Below, piece after piece: positions 1-9,737 of a DNA stretch of 64,000 bases. Made by a program: the position numbers and the translations under genes. The number at the start of each line of letters is the position of its first letter. Position 1 is the stretch's first letter. The notes under the pieces were generated by a model. The model saw only the letters and a program-made list of their open reading frames with translations, searched no databases and had not been told where the DNA came from. The stretch is from Coptis chinensis. Lineage: Eukaryota > Streptophyta > Magnoliopsida > Ranunculales > Ranunculaceae. The DNA is taken from the NCBI GenBank assembly GCA_015680905.1, contig CM027385.1:17924501-17988500 (forward strand). Direction: 5' to 3'.

Positions 1-1046
1 AATTGGGTTTTGGGCCTGATTCTCTGGCCCAAACCATGGCTCCAAGCCCATGCACGATTTTTGGATCTGAATGTATAAGAACAAAAGCTTAACTCAGTGT
101 TAATGGTAGCCAGTAGTTAGATAATGGTAGATAGCTTATATAGAAAGTAGCCATTAAAATAGCTTCTAGATCTAGTTTTATTTAATTGTTTTTGATTAAG
201 TGTAGTTTCAATATCTAATTCATTTCATTAGATTAAACCTTGAATCTTGTTCTTCATTAGATTAGATCAATAAAGTAGTATTTCTATCCATTTCAATTTT
301 TGTCATTTCTAATTCTAGATCTAATTTCAATTCATGTCCTTATTTCAATTTAGTCATTAAATTAGATTTCATTATTGTTTAATTAAGTAAATTTCAATGC
401 TTTATATTATGTTTAGTTTTAATCTAAATGGAAATGATTGGAATGATTCAAGGCTAAAACCTCCATTAGAGGGGTTGTGAAGCCTTGATGAAAGCTTGAT
501 TCGATTATCGTAGAGTCGTCGATTTTTTTCTATTCCACTCTAGAAATGATTAGTTCACCATGAGAATGGGTTTAATTGTTCACATGCTAGTTATGAATTG
601 GTAGAAATGCCATGTATAATTAGGGATTAGGAATAACCAATTGTTCTGCAAGCGAGATTCATTCGATTACGACGATTAATTGGATTAGTGGATTAAGTTG
701 AGTTAAGGTGGAATCAATCCCCTCTAACTCCTTATCATAGAATCAACGTAGCATTCCCATAATTATTTAGATAATCGACTAGTTGCATCTTGTGGGTAGT
801 TGCATCGTAGTATAATTCCCTTCGTAAAACTCTCATAGACTTAAAAACGACTAGTTAGATTAGAAAACATCCATGCTAGAGCACTAGGAGTGGAACGAAC
901 TTATCTACTCCACTATATCTCATAGGATTGAGAGTATAATTCTTTGATAAATTAGACTCGTAAAAGATAAGTTTAGTTGTTAGTTTACTTACGTTGTGAA
1001 TTCATCGTTCATTTCGTAGGTAGACTATTCATTATTATCATTATCA
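1..1046 (+). mobile_element. Athila-type LTR, 5' end outside the window
   Basis: This block matches the LTRs at 10172-11550 and 59555-61033 along its length and ends in TTATCA as they do. It enters the family at an internal point, so roughly the first 350 bp (the part beginning TGATAAGAGCCC) lie left of the window. Visible LTR signals are a TATA-like TATAAGA at 74-80, a poly(A) signal AATAAA at 269-274 and a stem-loop at 448-488. The next bases belong to the third ORF of element A on the other strand, so this LTR landed inside element A. Whether it is a solo LTR or one end of a longer element cannot be seen, and its target duplication is not visible. Confidence 0.85.
448..488 (+). other. Conserved U5 stem-loop of the Athila-type LTRs
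   Basis: Outer arms TCAAGGCT and AGCCTTGA enclose an inner hairpin AACCTC / GAGGGGTT with a CATTA loop. The same structure occurs at 10954-10993, 30825-30866, 43164-43205 and 60445-60486. It lies downstream of the poly(A) signal, so it should be in U5 and in the 5' leader of the genomic RNA. Confidence 0.7.
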
Positions 1047-2005
1047 ATTCTCCATTAGGAGAGCGTGATTTTCCAAGGACTGAGAATGATTTTCCAAGAT
1101 TTCCTCCTGTTCAACATCATGCATTGCTTGACGTTCTTGGAAATCCTTAAGAGTTTTAATGATTATTTCCTGACGAGCGTGTAGTTCCCGCATGCCTTGA
1201 TGAAGAAATTAAATGCCTTCCATGGGATTAAAAATGTTTAGCATGACATGTTCATCAAAGAAATGTTCAGAGTTTGAGCTTGGGTCGTTTTGTTCATCTG
1301 TCAGAGTATCAGGAGTCCAAAAACCAATGGAGTAGTCTGTGTGGAGTACACTCATATTTACTCTTTGAAGGGGTGCCTCTGGAGAAATTACTGGATAACC
1401 CCAACGCATCATAATTTGTGTGACTAAAGTAGGTAGAGGTGCTAACCTTCTTGTTTTCCTGGTGATCGCGTTCCAGAGGTGTTGGATTAGACAAAAATCA
1501 TCCCTTTGAGTCTGCAAAATCCAAAGTAGGTGAAGTTGAGGCTTTGTGACTTCTGATTGGTGTGATGTACCTACCACATTGTGTCCCAACCAGTGGAGCA
1601 CAACTCGTTGATTCTGTTTCAAAGAACGTTGAAGAACAACGTGATGTCTATTTCCTACTTCGCCATGAGATACGGTAGCTCATAGTAAAGTTTTGACGGA
1701 ATCAAATGATGACTCTGGAAAAAGGAACTCTTGGGTATTCATTGAAATTTGAAGTATGTCGGAGATAATTTCCCTAGTCAATTCAAATCATTGTCCATAG
1801 GCATTGAAGTAGAATTTTCCATTTTCAGGTCCGCTAAATTGGTAGAACATCAAAACAAATTCTCGGGAATAACCAACTGCTGAATGATATAGAAGAGGCA
1901 TCCATCCTCGACGTACAATTTCTGTGTCAAAATAAGGAGAAAACCGGCCATCATCAAAAAATTCAGGTAGTCTTTCTCAGGCATTATTTTTCTTGGGTGA
2001 TCCAT
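1047..2005 (-). pseudogene. Third ORF of element A (plant transposon protein / env-position ORF)
   Basis: The ATG at 2005 begins MDHPRK. A one-base shift near 1980 moves into the frame that carries the body, which stays open to 1209 apart from two TGA codons (near 1788 and 1680). A coiled-coil tail rich in Glu, Gln and Leu follows in another frame down to 1047. The body has the RRGW...LLYH start and the LHWLGHN...LLWILQ block seen in the third ORFs of element B (46295-47150) and element C (37548-38579). This is the family annotated as putative plant transposon protein; its function is unknown. It occupies the env position of Athila elements, but I see no signal peptide here. The C-terminus is cut by the LTR at 1-1046. 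Confidence 0.65.
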
Positions 2006-2647
2006 TTGGAAGTATTACTGAGGGAAGGATAGTGAAGAATGCTTGAAATGAGAATGGCTGAAAAGAATAGATTTATAGCCAATCCATGAGTCTGTACCAA
2101 TCAGGATTCCAAGTGTAGTTAAATCCGGAATTAATATGTGAAAACACAAATGACTCATATGTTGTTTTGACAGATACTTTTAGGAACAACAACTATGGGT
2201 ATCCACAGTAAGTCTTTTCATGTCAGAATCCCAAAACCAATTAATGAGATGTTTCAATGTTAGAAAATATGGAGGAAAGTTTCACAGGACAGTTAGACCT
2301 ACACGTAATTTCAGAATTAATGATCATACCTCAATAATAGAAGATGGATAGAATAATCGAGCTGCATGTATGACAAGTGTTTGGCGTACCGTGTAGCGTG
2401 CACGATCTATTCCAAAAACAATAAGTTGAGATTGATTTATTTTGGTGCGTTATTGATTTTGCTTATTTGTTATTGTTTTGATAACTATTTTATGTTTATG
2501 ATAAGGTAAAAATACAACTAATATACACAATTATTAAATAGGGTACTTCTCCATTTAATACGTAACCCGTAGAAATGGTGGAGAATTATTTAACACACCA
2601 TAGTAATATACAAAGTGACAAAGGGAAAGAGAGATGTTGGTTACATA
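2006..2647 (-). other. Spacer between small ORF and third ORF of element A
   Basis: Short broken open stretches occur on the minus strand, for example around 2160-2080 and 2400-2340, but I recognise no domain. Elements B and C have no such stretch between promoter-like block and third ORF, so it may be an insertion or an intron. Confidence 0.3.
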
Positions 2648-2770
2648 GATCTAGATATTCTGGAGCATGTTATGCATGAGCGACAGTAGAACAATGATAA
2701 ACACTGTTATCACGAATACTGTGATAGCCCATTCGCGTTGCTCCTTTTCTAATCGGTCGATCGGATTCAT
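2648..2770 (-). CDS. 40-residue peptide with one membrane segment (element A)
   Basis: The first ATG downstream of the promoter-like block opens a 40-codon ORF ending in TAG. The peptide begins MNPIDRLEKEQREW, then has an uninterrupted hydrophobic run of about 18 residues (ITVFVITVF then IIVLLSL) and a short tail MHNMLQNI. This looks like a single-span membrane peptide with a charged N-terminal side. I do not recognise a family. It is too short for the usual ORF cut-off but has no disabling change. Chance is possible at this length; the hydrophobic pattern and the position directly behind the TATA box make it worth listing. Confidence 0.4.
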
Positions 2771-2825
2771 TGTTTTGAATGAAAAGATAATATGTGAAGA
2801 TTAAGCTGTGGAGAGTGAGAGAATG

Positions 2826-2940
2826 GGATGAGTGAAAGTGGATGAGGAGAGTTGGATTTTATAATGAAAAATCTGACCATTGGGTATCTGACCGTACACG
2901 TGATTTGGGTCGGGTTCTAATTTTTAGCCCAAGCCCAAAT
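2826..2940 (-). promoter_or_regulatory. Promoter-like block upstream of the 3' ORFs of element A
   Basis: On the minus strand, TGGGCTTGGGCT (2937-2926; two site-II-like TGGGCY units) is followed 60 bp on by ATTATAAAAT (2865-2856) and then a CT-rich leader up to the ATG at 2770. The same TGGGCTTGGGC word stands upstream of the third ORF in elements B (46032-46043) and C (37227-37240). Confidence 0.45.
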
Positions 2941-3566
2941 GAATTACGGAAATTCCCTTTATGTTCTGAAATGTCTCAAAATTTCAAAATTGAACGAATG
3001 AGATGTCAAAATGATCGGCATTAAAAATGCCATCCAATGTAATATGACAAAGGCACATTCAAAACTTTTTATTTTTATTTGGGGGGGTTGAATCTTGTAA
3101 AAACATAATGCAACCCCCCATTTTTATTTTTATTTTATTTATTTATTTATAAGATTTATATACAAATGTACAAGTCGAGAGGAACGTGTCAACAACACCA
3201 GCAGTCCAGAAAAACAAACACCACAAACAGCTAAATCAGGCAACTTTCATGTCAGCTCTGGGGCGAACCCAATCCAGCCAGACTGTGGCTTAACCTTTAT
3301 GTTTTGGGGGCCTAGGGTTTAGGACGGTACCATCCCTGACCAATGTGCAATGGTCTAATAATAATATTACCCTTAGTACATATGGTATAGCCTCAAACCG
3401 CCCCGAAATACAGTCACATAGAAAACTGCTCGGGGTTGGCCTGGTGGAATCCATTGCCTGTACGAACTAGGAAATGTCCGATGTTGCATATCACTGCACG
3501 ACTCACTTTGGGCACCATGCGTAGTGCTAAGGGAAAGATAAAAAAAAAAACGAGTAAATACATGTT
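2941..3566 (-). other. Post-pol spacer of element A
   Basis: Non-coding. Reverse-complement similarity to the stretch 28600-28790 of element B (the GGGGCGGTTTGAG and GGGTTC words) marks it as the Athila region between pol and the third ORF. It contains the hairpin at 3080-3120. No gene seen. Confidence 0.5.
3080..3120. other. G/C-arm hairpin in post-pol spacer
   Basis: TGGGGGGGTTG at 3080-3090 and CAACCCCCCA at 3111-3120 can pair around a 20-base AT-rich loop. The G-rich arm resembles the TTTGGGGGTGG words found near the polypurine tracts of elements B and C. Confidence 0.4.
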
Positions 3567-3668
3567 GAGTCTTTTAACGTCAGATCCTCAAGACGAATGT
3601 GAGTCTTTTAACGTCAGATCCTCAAGACGAATGTGAGTCTTTTAACGTCAGATCTTCAAGACGAATCC
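3567..3668 (-). repeat. 34-bp direct repeat, three copies
   Basis: Units start at 3567, 3601 and 3635 (period 34), with only a single change (CCTC to CTTC) in the last copy. Read on the minus strand each unit carries the word GATCTGACGTTAAAAGACTC, which is close to the words at 36826-36852, 44263-44289 and 45602-45627 in the same post-pol position of elements C and B. Confidence 0.8.
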
Positions 3669-4162
3669 CAACCTGTGGGAACAACGGGGCGCCGACGAAG
3701 TTTATCCTGTTGCTGCGGTGTCAGAAAATAATATACCTTATACCGGCTCATATCGGATAATAGTTCAAGACCTGGACAGAAAGGTGTTTGACAATTCATA
3801 CACTACCCCATCCTTCGCGCACATCACTTTCGAGCAGAAGTACTACGACCATTACCTATTCGAGATGGGTGAGATTTACACCAAATGATGAGTTGGAGTT
3901 TGCGAGGAAGAGAATAGAAAAGGGAGGAGAAGGAAGGAGTTGAAATTTTTGGTACCCATTGTTTTCCAGAAGGCACGTTTGCTCGATTATCAGAAGACAT
4001 TTATACTCAGTTCTGAAGTAGAGTTTTTGTGGACTAAGGTTTCGGCGCTTGCAACCACACACTCTAGAAGATTTGAGAGAATAAAATAGAAGAGGGCCCG
4101 CTACCCTAATGGCTTACTTCCCCTGTCTTACACACATGGAAGGAAGTACCCCAGTGAATCTT

Positions 4163-5618
4163 TTAGTCCCTGTAGATTGGATCTTTGAGAAGAGTCTCTT
4201 TGACATCTGGAGAGCGCAACTCATGATAATGTTTAAGGCGTTGGCCATTTACTTGAAATTCGTTGTCATCATTTAAGTTTTTCAAAGAGATAGCCCCATA
4301 AGGGGTGATAGCAGAGACAGTGAAAGGACCAGACCATCTAGTTTTTAATTTTCCTGGAAAAATGTGTAATCTCGAGTTGTATAACAAAACTTTTTGACCA
4401 ATTTTGAAATCTTTTCTTAATATGTGCTTGTCATGCACTCTTTTCATGTTGGCTTTATAGGATTTCGAGAGATCATAGGCATCACTCCGAATTTCCTCAA
4501 GCTCATTTAACTGCAATTTTCATTTCGGGCCTGCCGCCTTGGTATTATAATTTAGGCTTTTGATGGCCCATAGAGCACAATGCTCAAGTTCAACCGGCAG
4601 ATGACAAGGTTTACCAAAAACGAGACGGTAAGGGGACATGCCTATAGGTGTCTTAAAAGCCGTTCTATATGCCCACAAGACATCAGATAATCTAAGAGAG
4701 CAGTCTTTTCTATATGGATTAACTATTTTTTCTAAAATGGATTTAATCTCTCTATTAGAGACTTCGACTTGGCCACTAGTCTGAGGACTTGTGAGTGACT
4801 CCATATTTCTTTATTATCAATTCAAAAAATTTATTACAAAAATGTTTTCCCCCATCACTAATGATAACTTTGGGAACACCAAATCGAGAGAAAATATTTT
4901 CCTTTACGAACAAAACGACAATTTTATGATCATTAGTACGACAGGCCATCGCCTTAATCCATTTTGACACGTAGTCAACAGCTACCAGTATGTATAGAAA
5001 GCCATGAGAATTTAGAAAGGGACCCATGAAGTCGATGCCCCATATGTCAAAGATTTCCACAATTAAAATGGGATTTAAGGGCATCATATTGCGTTGAGTA
5101 ATGCGTCTTAGTTGCTGGCAGCGGTTGCATGCTTTGCAATGCTCATTTGCATCTCGAAACAATGTTGGCCAGTAAAATCCACATTGTAGAATCTTGGCCG
5201 CTGTTTTCTTACCACTGAAATGACCCCCACAAGATTGTTCATGGCAGAAGGATAACACGCCATTTTGTTCCCAGTCGGGAATGCAACGGCAGATTAGTTG
5301 GTCGGAACAATACTTGAAGAGGTAGGGATCATCCCAGAAATAAAATTTCACAGTGTATAAGAACTTTTTTCGGTCATTACGAGACCAAGATGAAGGAACT
5401 TCCTCGGTAACTAGGTAATTTACTATATCAACGTACCAAGGAGACGAAAAGACAGAATACAAGTGTTCATCAGAAAAGGAATCACAGATGGGTTCTGTAT
5501 CATTATCAACCTCATTGACGAGTCGTGATGAATGATCTGCAACCACATTTTTGCAACCTTTTTTATCTCTAATTTCTAGAGTAAATTCTTTCAAGAGGAG
5601 AATCCAGCGGATCAACCT
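4163..5618 (-). pseudogene. Integrase region of element A pol
   Basis: Cuts target DNA and joins the cDNA ends. The order is an HHCC zinc finger (GGHF ... CKACNRC, near 5250-5115), catalytic core with the first Asp in WGIDFMGPF (near 5040), second Asp in IISDGGKHF (near 4855), Glu in GQVEVSNRE (near 4760), and a C-terminal domain with a GPF motif (KTRWSGPF, near 4335). The frame changes around 4810-4780 and an in-frame stop lies at 4517-4519, so the product would be broken although all three catalytic residues remain. The reading ends at 4163 with a tail that element B also keeps at 28148-28226. Confidence 0.85.
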
Positions 5619-6050
5619 CTATTTTGCATCTTTTTTCGCTAATAGGTAACGAAGCGCCGCATGGTCGGTGTAGACAATTGTGGAAGAACCCACTAGGTAC
5701 GGACGAAACTTATCCAAGGCATATACAATGGTGAGAAACTCTTTCTCAGTGGTGGTATAGTTACGTTGAGCTTCATTAAGGGTTTTACTCACGTAGTAAA
5801 TGACAATTGGCTTGTTCTCTCGGCGTTGCCTTAGGACAACTCTAATAGTGTAGTCACTCGCATCACACATTAATTCAAAAGGTTTATACCAATCAGGTGG
5901 TTGAATTATAGGAGCTGTAGTCAGGGCGGATTTTAAAGTCTCAAAGGCTTGTTTGCAATTGAAAGTGAAGTCAAATATGACATCTTTAAGCAGGAGATTT
6001 GTTAAAGGTCGAGCAACCTTTGTGAAATCTTGAATAAATCTCCTATAGAA
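5619..6050 (-). pseudogene. RNase H region of element A pol
   Basis: Lies in the same frame as RT and integrase, with stop codons at 6048-6050 and 5616-5618. It begins with the tether after RT (FYRRFI) and contains MCDASDYTI, TTTEKEFL and YTDHAALRYL, the usual three acidic motifs of the Ty3/gypsy RNase H. Its role is to remove RNA from the RNA:DNA hybrid during reverse transcription. Element C has lost this domain, so this copy is the local reference for it. Confidence 0.8.
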
Positions 6051-7125
6051 TCATGTGTGTCCTAAAAATGCACGTATGTCGCGAACTGATTTTGGTAAAG
6101 GAAGGGAAGCAATTTTTTCAATCTTAGCTTTATCGACTTCGATTCCATCCTTTGAAACGATATGACCTAGAACTATTCCTTTTGTAACCATAAAATGGCA
6201 TTTTTCCCAATTAAGAATGAGATTTTTCTCTTCACAATGTACTAAAACCTTTTCAAGATTTGATAGACAGCTATCGAAAGAATTACTATATATTGAGAAA
6301 TCGTCCATGAACACTTTCATAAAGCGTTCAACCATATCACTAAAAATATGAAGCATACAGCGTTGGAATGTACCAGGTGCATTGCAAATGCCAAACGACA
6401 TTCGTTTATATGCAAATGTACCAAAAGGACAGGTGAACGTTGTTTTTTCTTCATCAACAGGATCTATGATTATTTGAAAATATCCTGAATAACCATCAAG
6501 AAAACAGTAAAATGCATGACCCGCTAACCGTTCAAGCATCTGATCAATGAAGCAAGGGAAGTGGGAAATGATCTTTACGAGTGACTGCATTAAGTTTGCA
6601 ATAGTCAATGCATATTCGCCACCTCACTGGAATACGAGCAGAGATGCATTCATCTTTATCATTTCATACAACTGTAATGGCAGACTTCTTGGGAACAACA
6701 TGCACTGGACTCACCCAAACACTATCTGAGATAGGGTAAATAATACCGGCATCGAGTAACCTTAAAATTTCTTCCCGTACCACCTCCTTCATGGTGTGAT
6801 TAAGATGACATTGCGGCTCACGTGACGTCTTGGCATTTTGTTCAAGATGTATGCGATGGGTGCACACATTAGGGACAATGCCTTTAATGTCATCGAGAGA
6901 CCATCCAATAGCCGAACGGTGTTCTTGAATGACACTAATTAAACGTGATTCCTGATCGGCAGTCAATTGTGATGATATGATAATTGGGTGACTACCATCT
7001 GGTTCAAGATGTACGTATTTTAATTTCGAAGGAATATGCTTTAAGTCAGGGGTGGGAGGAGTGGGTATTAAAGATTCTTGAGGAAAATCATCTTCCATAG
7101 AAAAAATAGATTGATGCTCGTCCAA
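6051..7125 (-). pseudogene. Reverse transcriptase region of element A pol
   Basis: The N-terminal part (7125-6664) has the long leader of Athila RTs and GIIYPISDS...SPVHVVPKKS. The palm follows in another frame (6608-6051) with [25 protein letters not shown] and the catalytic FMDDFSIY, the Athila form of YxDD. A frame change lies between about 6680 and 6610, where the conserved basic and DYR-type segment is damaged. Both catalytic aspartates are present. Confidence 0.85.
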
Positions 7126-7212
7126 GTCGGTTGAAAGGATGGTCGTAGGGTCAAATAATGGTAGTGACTCTAATAATTCATTTACATCCTGCGAATAAGC
7201 ATCAACATCAAA

Positions 7213-8445
7213 TTAAGAATCACCAAATGAAAGAAATTGGTGTACTTCATCATCAGGAAAATAGTTTGTGAAACATTCTTGTACAAGGGCATCAACCAAG
7301 TTAACTTCACCATCATTTTCATTCTCTGGAATTTGTTTCATCAACTTGAACATGTTAACCTCGATCGAAAGATTTCCGAAGGACATGGCCATAGAACCAT
7401 CCCTACAGTTTATGAGAGCATTAGCAGTTGCTAGGAAGGGACGCCCTAATATTATGGGAATAGAGTCATAGGCAACTTCTTTATCCAAAATGACAAATTC
7501 GACGGGATAGAAAAAATCTTGGACTTTTACAAGGACGTTTTCCACAATGCCTTTTGGATACTTAATGGAACGATCCGCTAACTATAGAGTCATCATGGTA
7601 GGTTTAAGCTCATGAAGACCTCGTTGTTTGAATAAGTAATAAGGAAGCAAGTTCACACTAGCTCTTAGGTCTAGTAGTGTAGTGGCCGTATATTTGTCAC
7701 CTAACGTGCATGGAACTGTTGGTCTACTAGGGTCCTTGTATTTGACTATACCATTATATTCGGTGATTGACAGAAATTGTTCGGTAAGGAATGCTTGTTG
7801 AGGAACATTTGTTCTCCTTTTTGTGGTGCACATATCTTTTAGAAATTTAGCATGTTTTTGCAATTGTTTTAGGACATCGAGAAAAGGTAAGTTTATTGTC
7901 AAATTCTTAAAAGTTTCTCGAATTTCATCAAAAATTTCGTCAGGTTTATTCTTTGCCAAACTGGCAGGAAACGGTGCCTTAGGGCGGTATTTTTCATAAT
8001 GATCCGTTCGCTCATTTCCCAATTTATGAATTGGTGACTGTGATGAACTCTGTGTTCCCACTATAGGTTCATTATCAGGAGTTGATTCGCTGGAACCTTT
8101 GTTTACGTTTGTTTGATCATCTGGCATACGGATTTAATTGTCAACGGTTTTGCCAGAACGAAGAGTAGTTATGGCATTCACCTCACCTTGGTTTGGAGCA
8201 TTTGTATTAGGTGCATTGGTAACTTCACAGGAAGTGTTTGTTGGCTTAGGATTTGGAACTGCTTGGCCAGGAAACACGCTTTTCTGACTCTTTTCTTGTG
8301 CTAATTGTTGAAGTGATTGTTGGATAGACGTTAGGATTTGGGATTGTTGGTTCATGTAAGCGAACAAGGTCTCACTTGTCCTATTAGTAGCGAGAGGCAT
8401 AAGTTGTGCAACAGGGACTAGTTCATGATTATTGCTGAGAAGTTG
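7213..8445 (-). pseudogene. Gag-protease linker and aspartic protease region of element A
   Basis: One frame with stops links the zinc-knuckle part of gag to RT. Residues around 7690-7640 read LLDLRASVNLLP, the protease active-site block; family members usually have DLGAS, so the Gly is replaced by Arg here. Downstream (7545-7213) comes the conserved segment with IILGRPFLATANALINCRDG, the C-terminal half of the protease fold. The stretch 8400-7760 is Gln- and Pro-rich linker followed by PFPASLAK and the KFLKDMCTTKRR block. Stops lie between 8134 and 8127 and at about 7580 and 7210. Confidence 0.75.
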
Positions 8446-9737
8446 TTAATTATAGCCAGAATTTGGATTGGTTGGAACAAGGCTGCGGTTGTTTTGATAG
8501 TTATCATTATAAGTACTTTGAAACTGATTTTGACTTTGTTGGTATTGCTGATTATTTCCTTGGCGGTATGGAATAAAGTTGTTGGGTTGTCGAACAGGTG
8601 AATTTGCAAAACCTAGAGGAGCCCCCATCTGTTGGTTATTTTGGCGCCAAGCGAAATTCGGATGTTGTCTCCAAGGTGCATTAGGAATGTTGAATGCACA
8701 TGCCTCCTCCGATGGTTGAGTAGGGGAAGCATATAACAAGGGACAATACGCATCAGGATGGTCAGGACTAAGACAAAGAACACATGGGGAGGTGTTAACG
8801 TTCATGACCTGTTGTGGGAGTTAATCGTTTACTTGAACTGCAAGAGCATCTACTTTTTTAGTGAGGGATTCTATCAAATTTTTTAATTCGAGATCGTTTT
8901 TTACCTAAAAAATAGATGTAGCTTTGGAATAGTATCCTTAGATCACCTAGAAGAATCAGAGTTACCCCAATGTGTACCTCGTTTTGCTTTTGTTTTCCAA
9001 GAAAAGTATATGCTTCAGTAGCTCCTTTGTCCATTAAGCAACCACCATTCATTATATCAAGAGTTTCATTCTGATTATCATAAAGTCCATTAAAGAATGA
9101 ACGAACAAGGACATCTTTGTCTAGTTGGTGATGAGGACATTCTAAAAGAAGATCAGTAAAGCGACTCCATGCTTCCGTAAAGGATTCATGAGGATTTTGA
9201 CGAAAGAATTGAATTTTCCTGAAGCATTTCAGTAGTTTTCTTTTGAGTGTAAAATTGAAGCATGAAATCTTGAACAAGTTTATTCCATGTGTCTATGGAT
9301 TGTGGATGTTGTCCTGTTAGCCAAATTGACGCTTTCTACGCTAAAGTGAATGGAAACAACCGCAACAAGAGTTGTTCCTTAGAGACGGCTGGATGGTGAA
9401 ATGTTGTGGCCAGTTGTTGAAGCCTACGAAGATGATTGTATGGTTTTTCATGATCTAAACCATGATACACAGGTAACAAACTAAAAACGTTTGGTGAAAT
9501 TCGAAAATCACCTACAATGTCCTTAAGTTTGATGCAGGAAGAAGGTCCTTCCTGTAATGCTGTATAGAAGTTCGAAAGTGGCTTCTTAGCTGGTGGATTT
9601 TTGTTAGCCAAAATGAATGATGAGAATGGTGACAAGGAATCTGTTTGATTTGGATTAATATATAGATGAAGAACTTTTTGGCGGTAAAAACTTACGCAAA
9701 TGCTTATCGTATTTTCTCTTACGATAAGTATGTTCAA
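8446..9737 (-). pseudogene. Gag region of element A
   Basis: Capsid and nucleocapsid protein that would form the particle. PLSNFYTALQEGPSSCI opens the retrotransposon gag domain, which continues with LLPVYHGLDHEKPYNHLRRL, then KIQFFRQNPHESFTEAW and DIMNGG. A CCHC zinc knuckle follows (CVLCLSPDHPDAYC, spacing C-x2-C-x4-H-x4-C, near 8790-8745). Three frames are used (breaks near 9336 and 8850), so it is a pseudogene. The Asn/Gln-rich tail at 8700-8450 resembles those of elements B, C and D. Confidence 0.85.
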
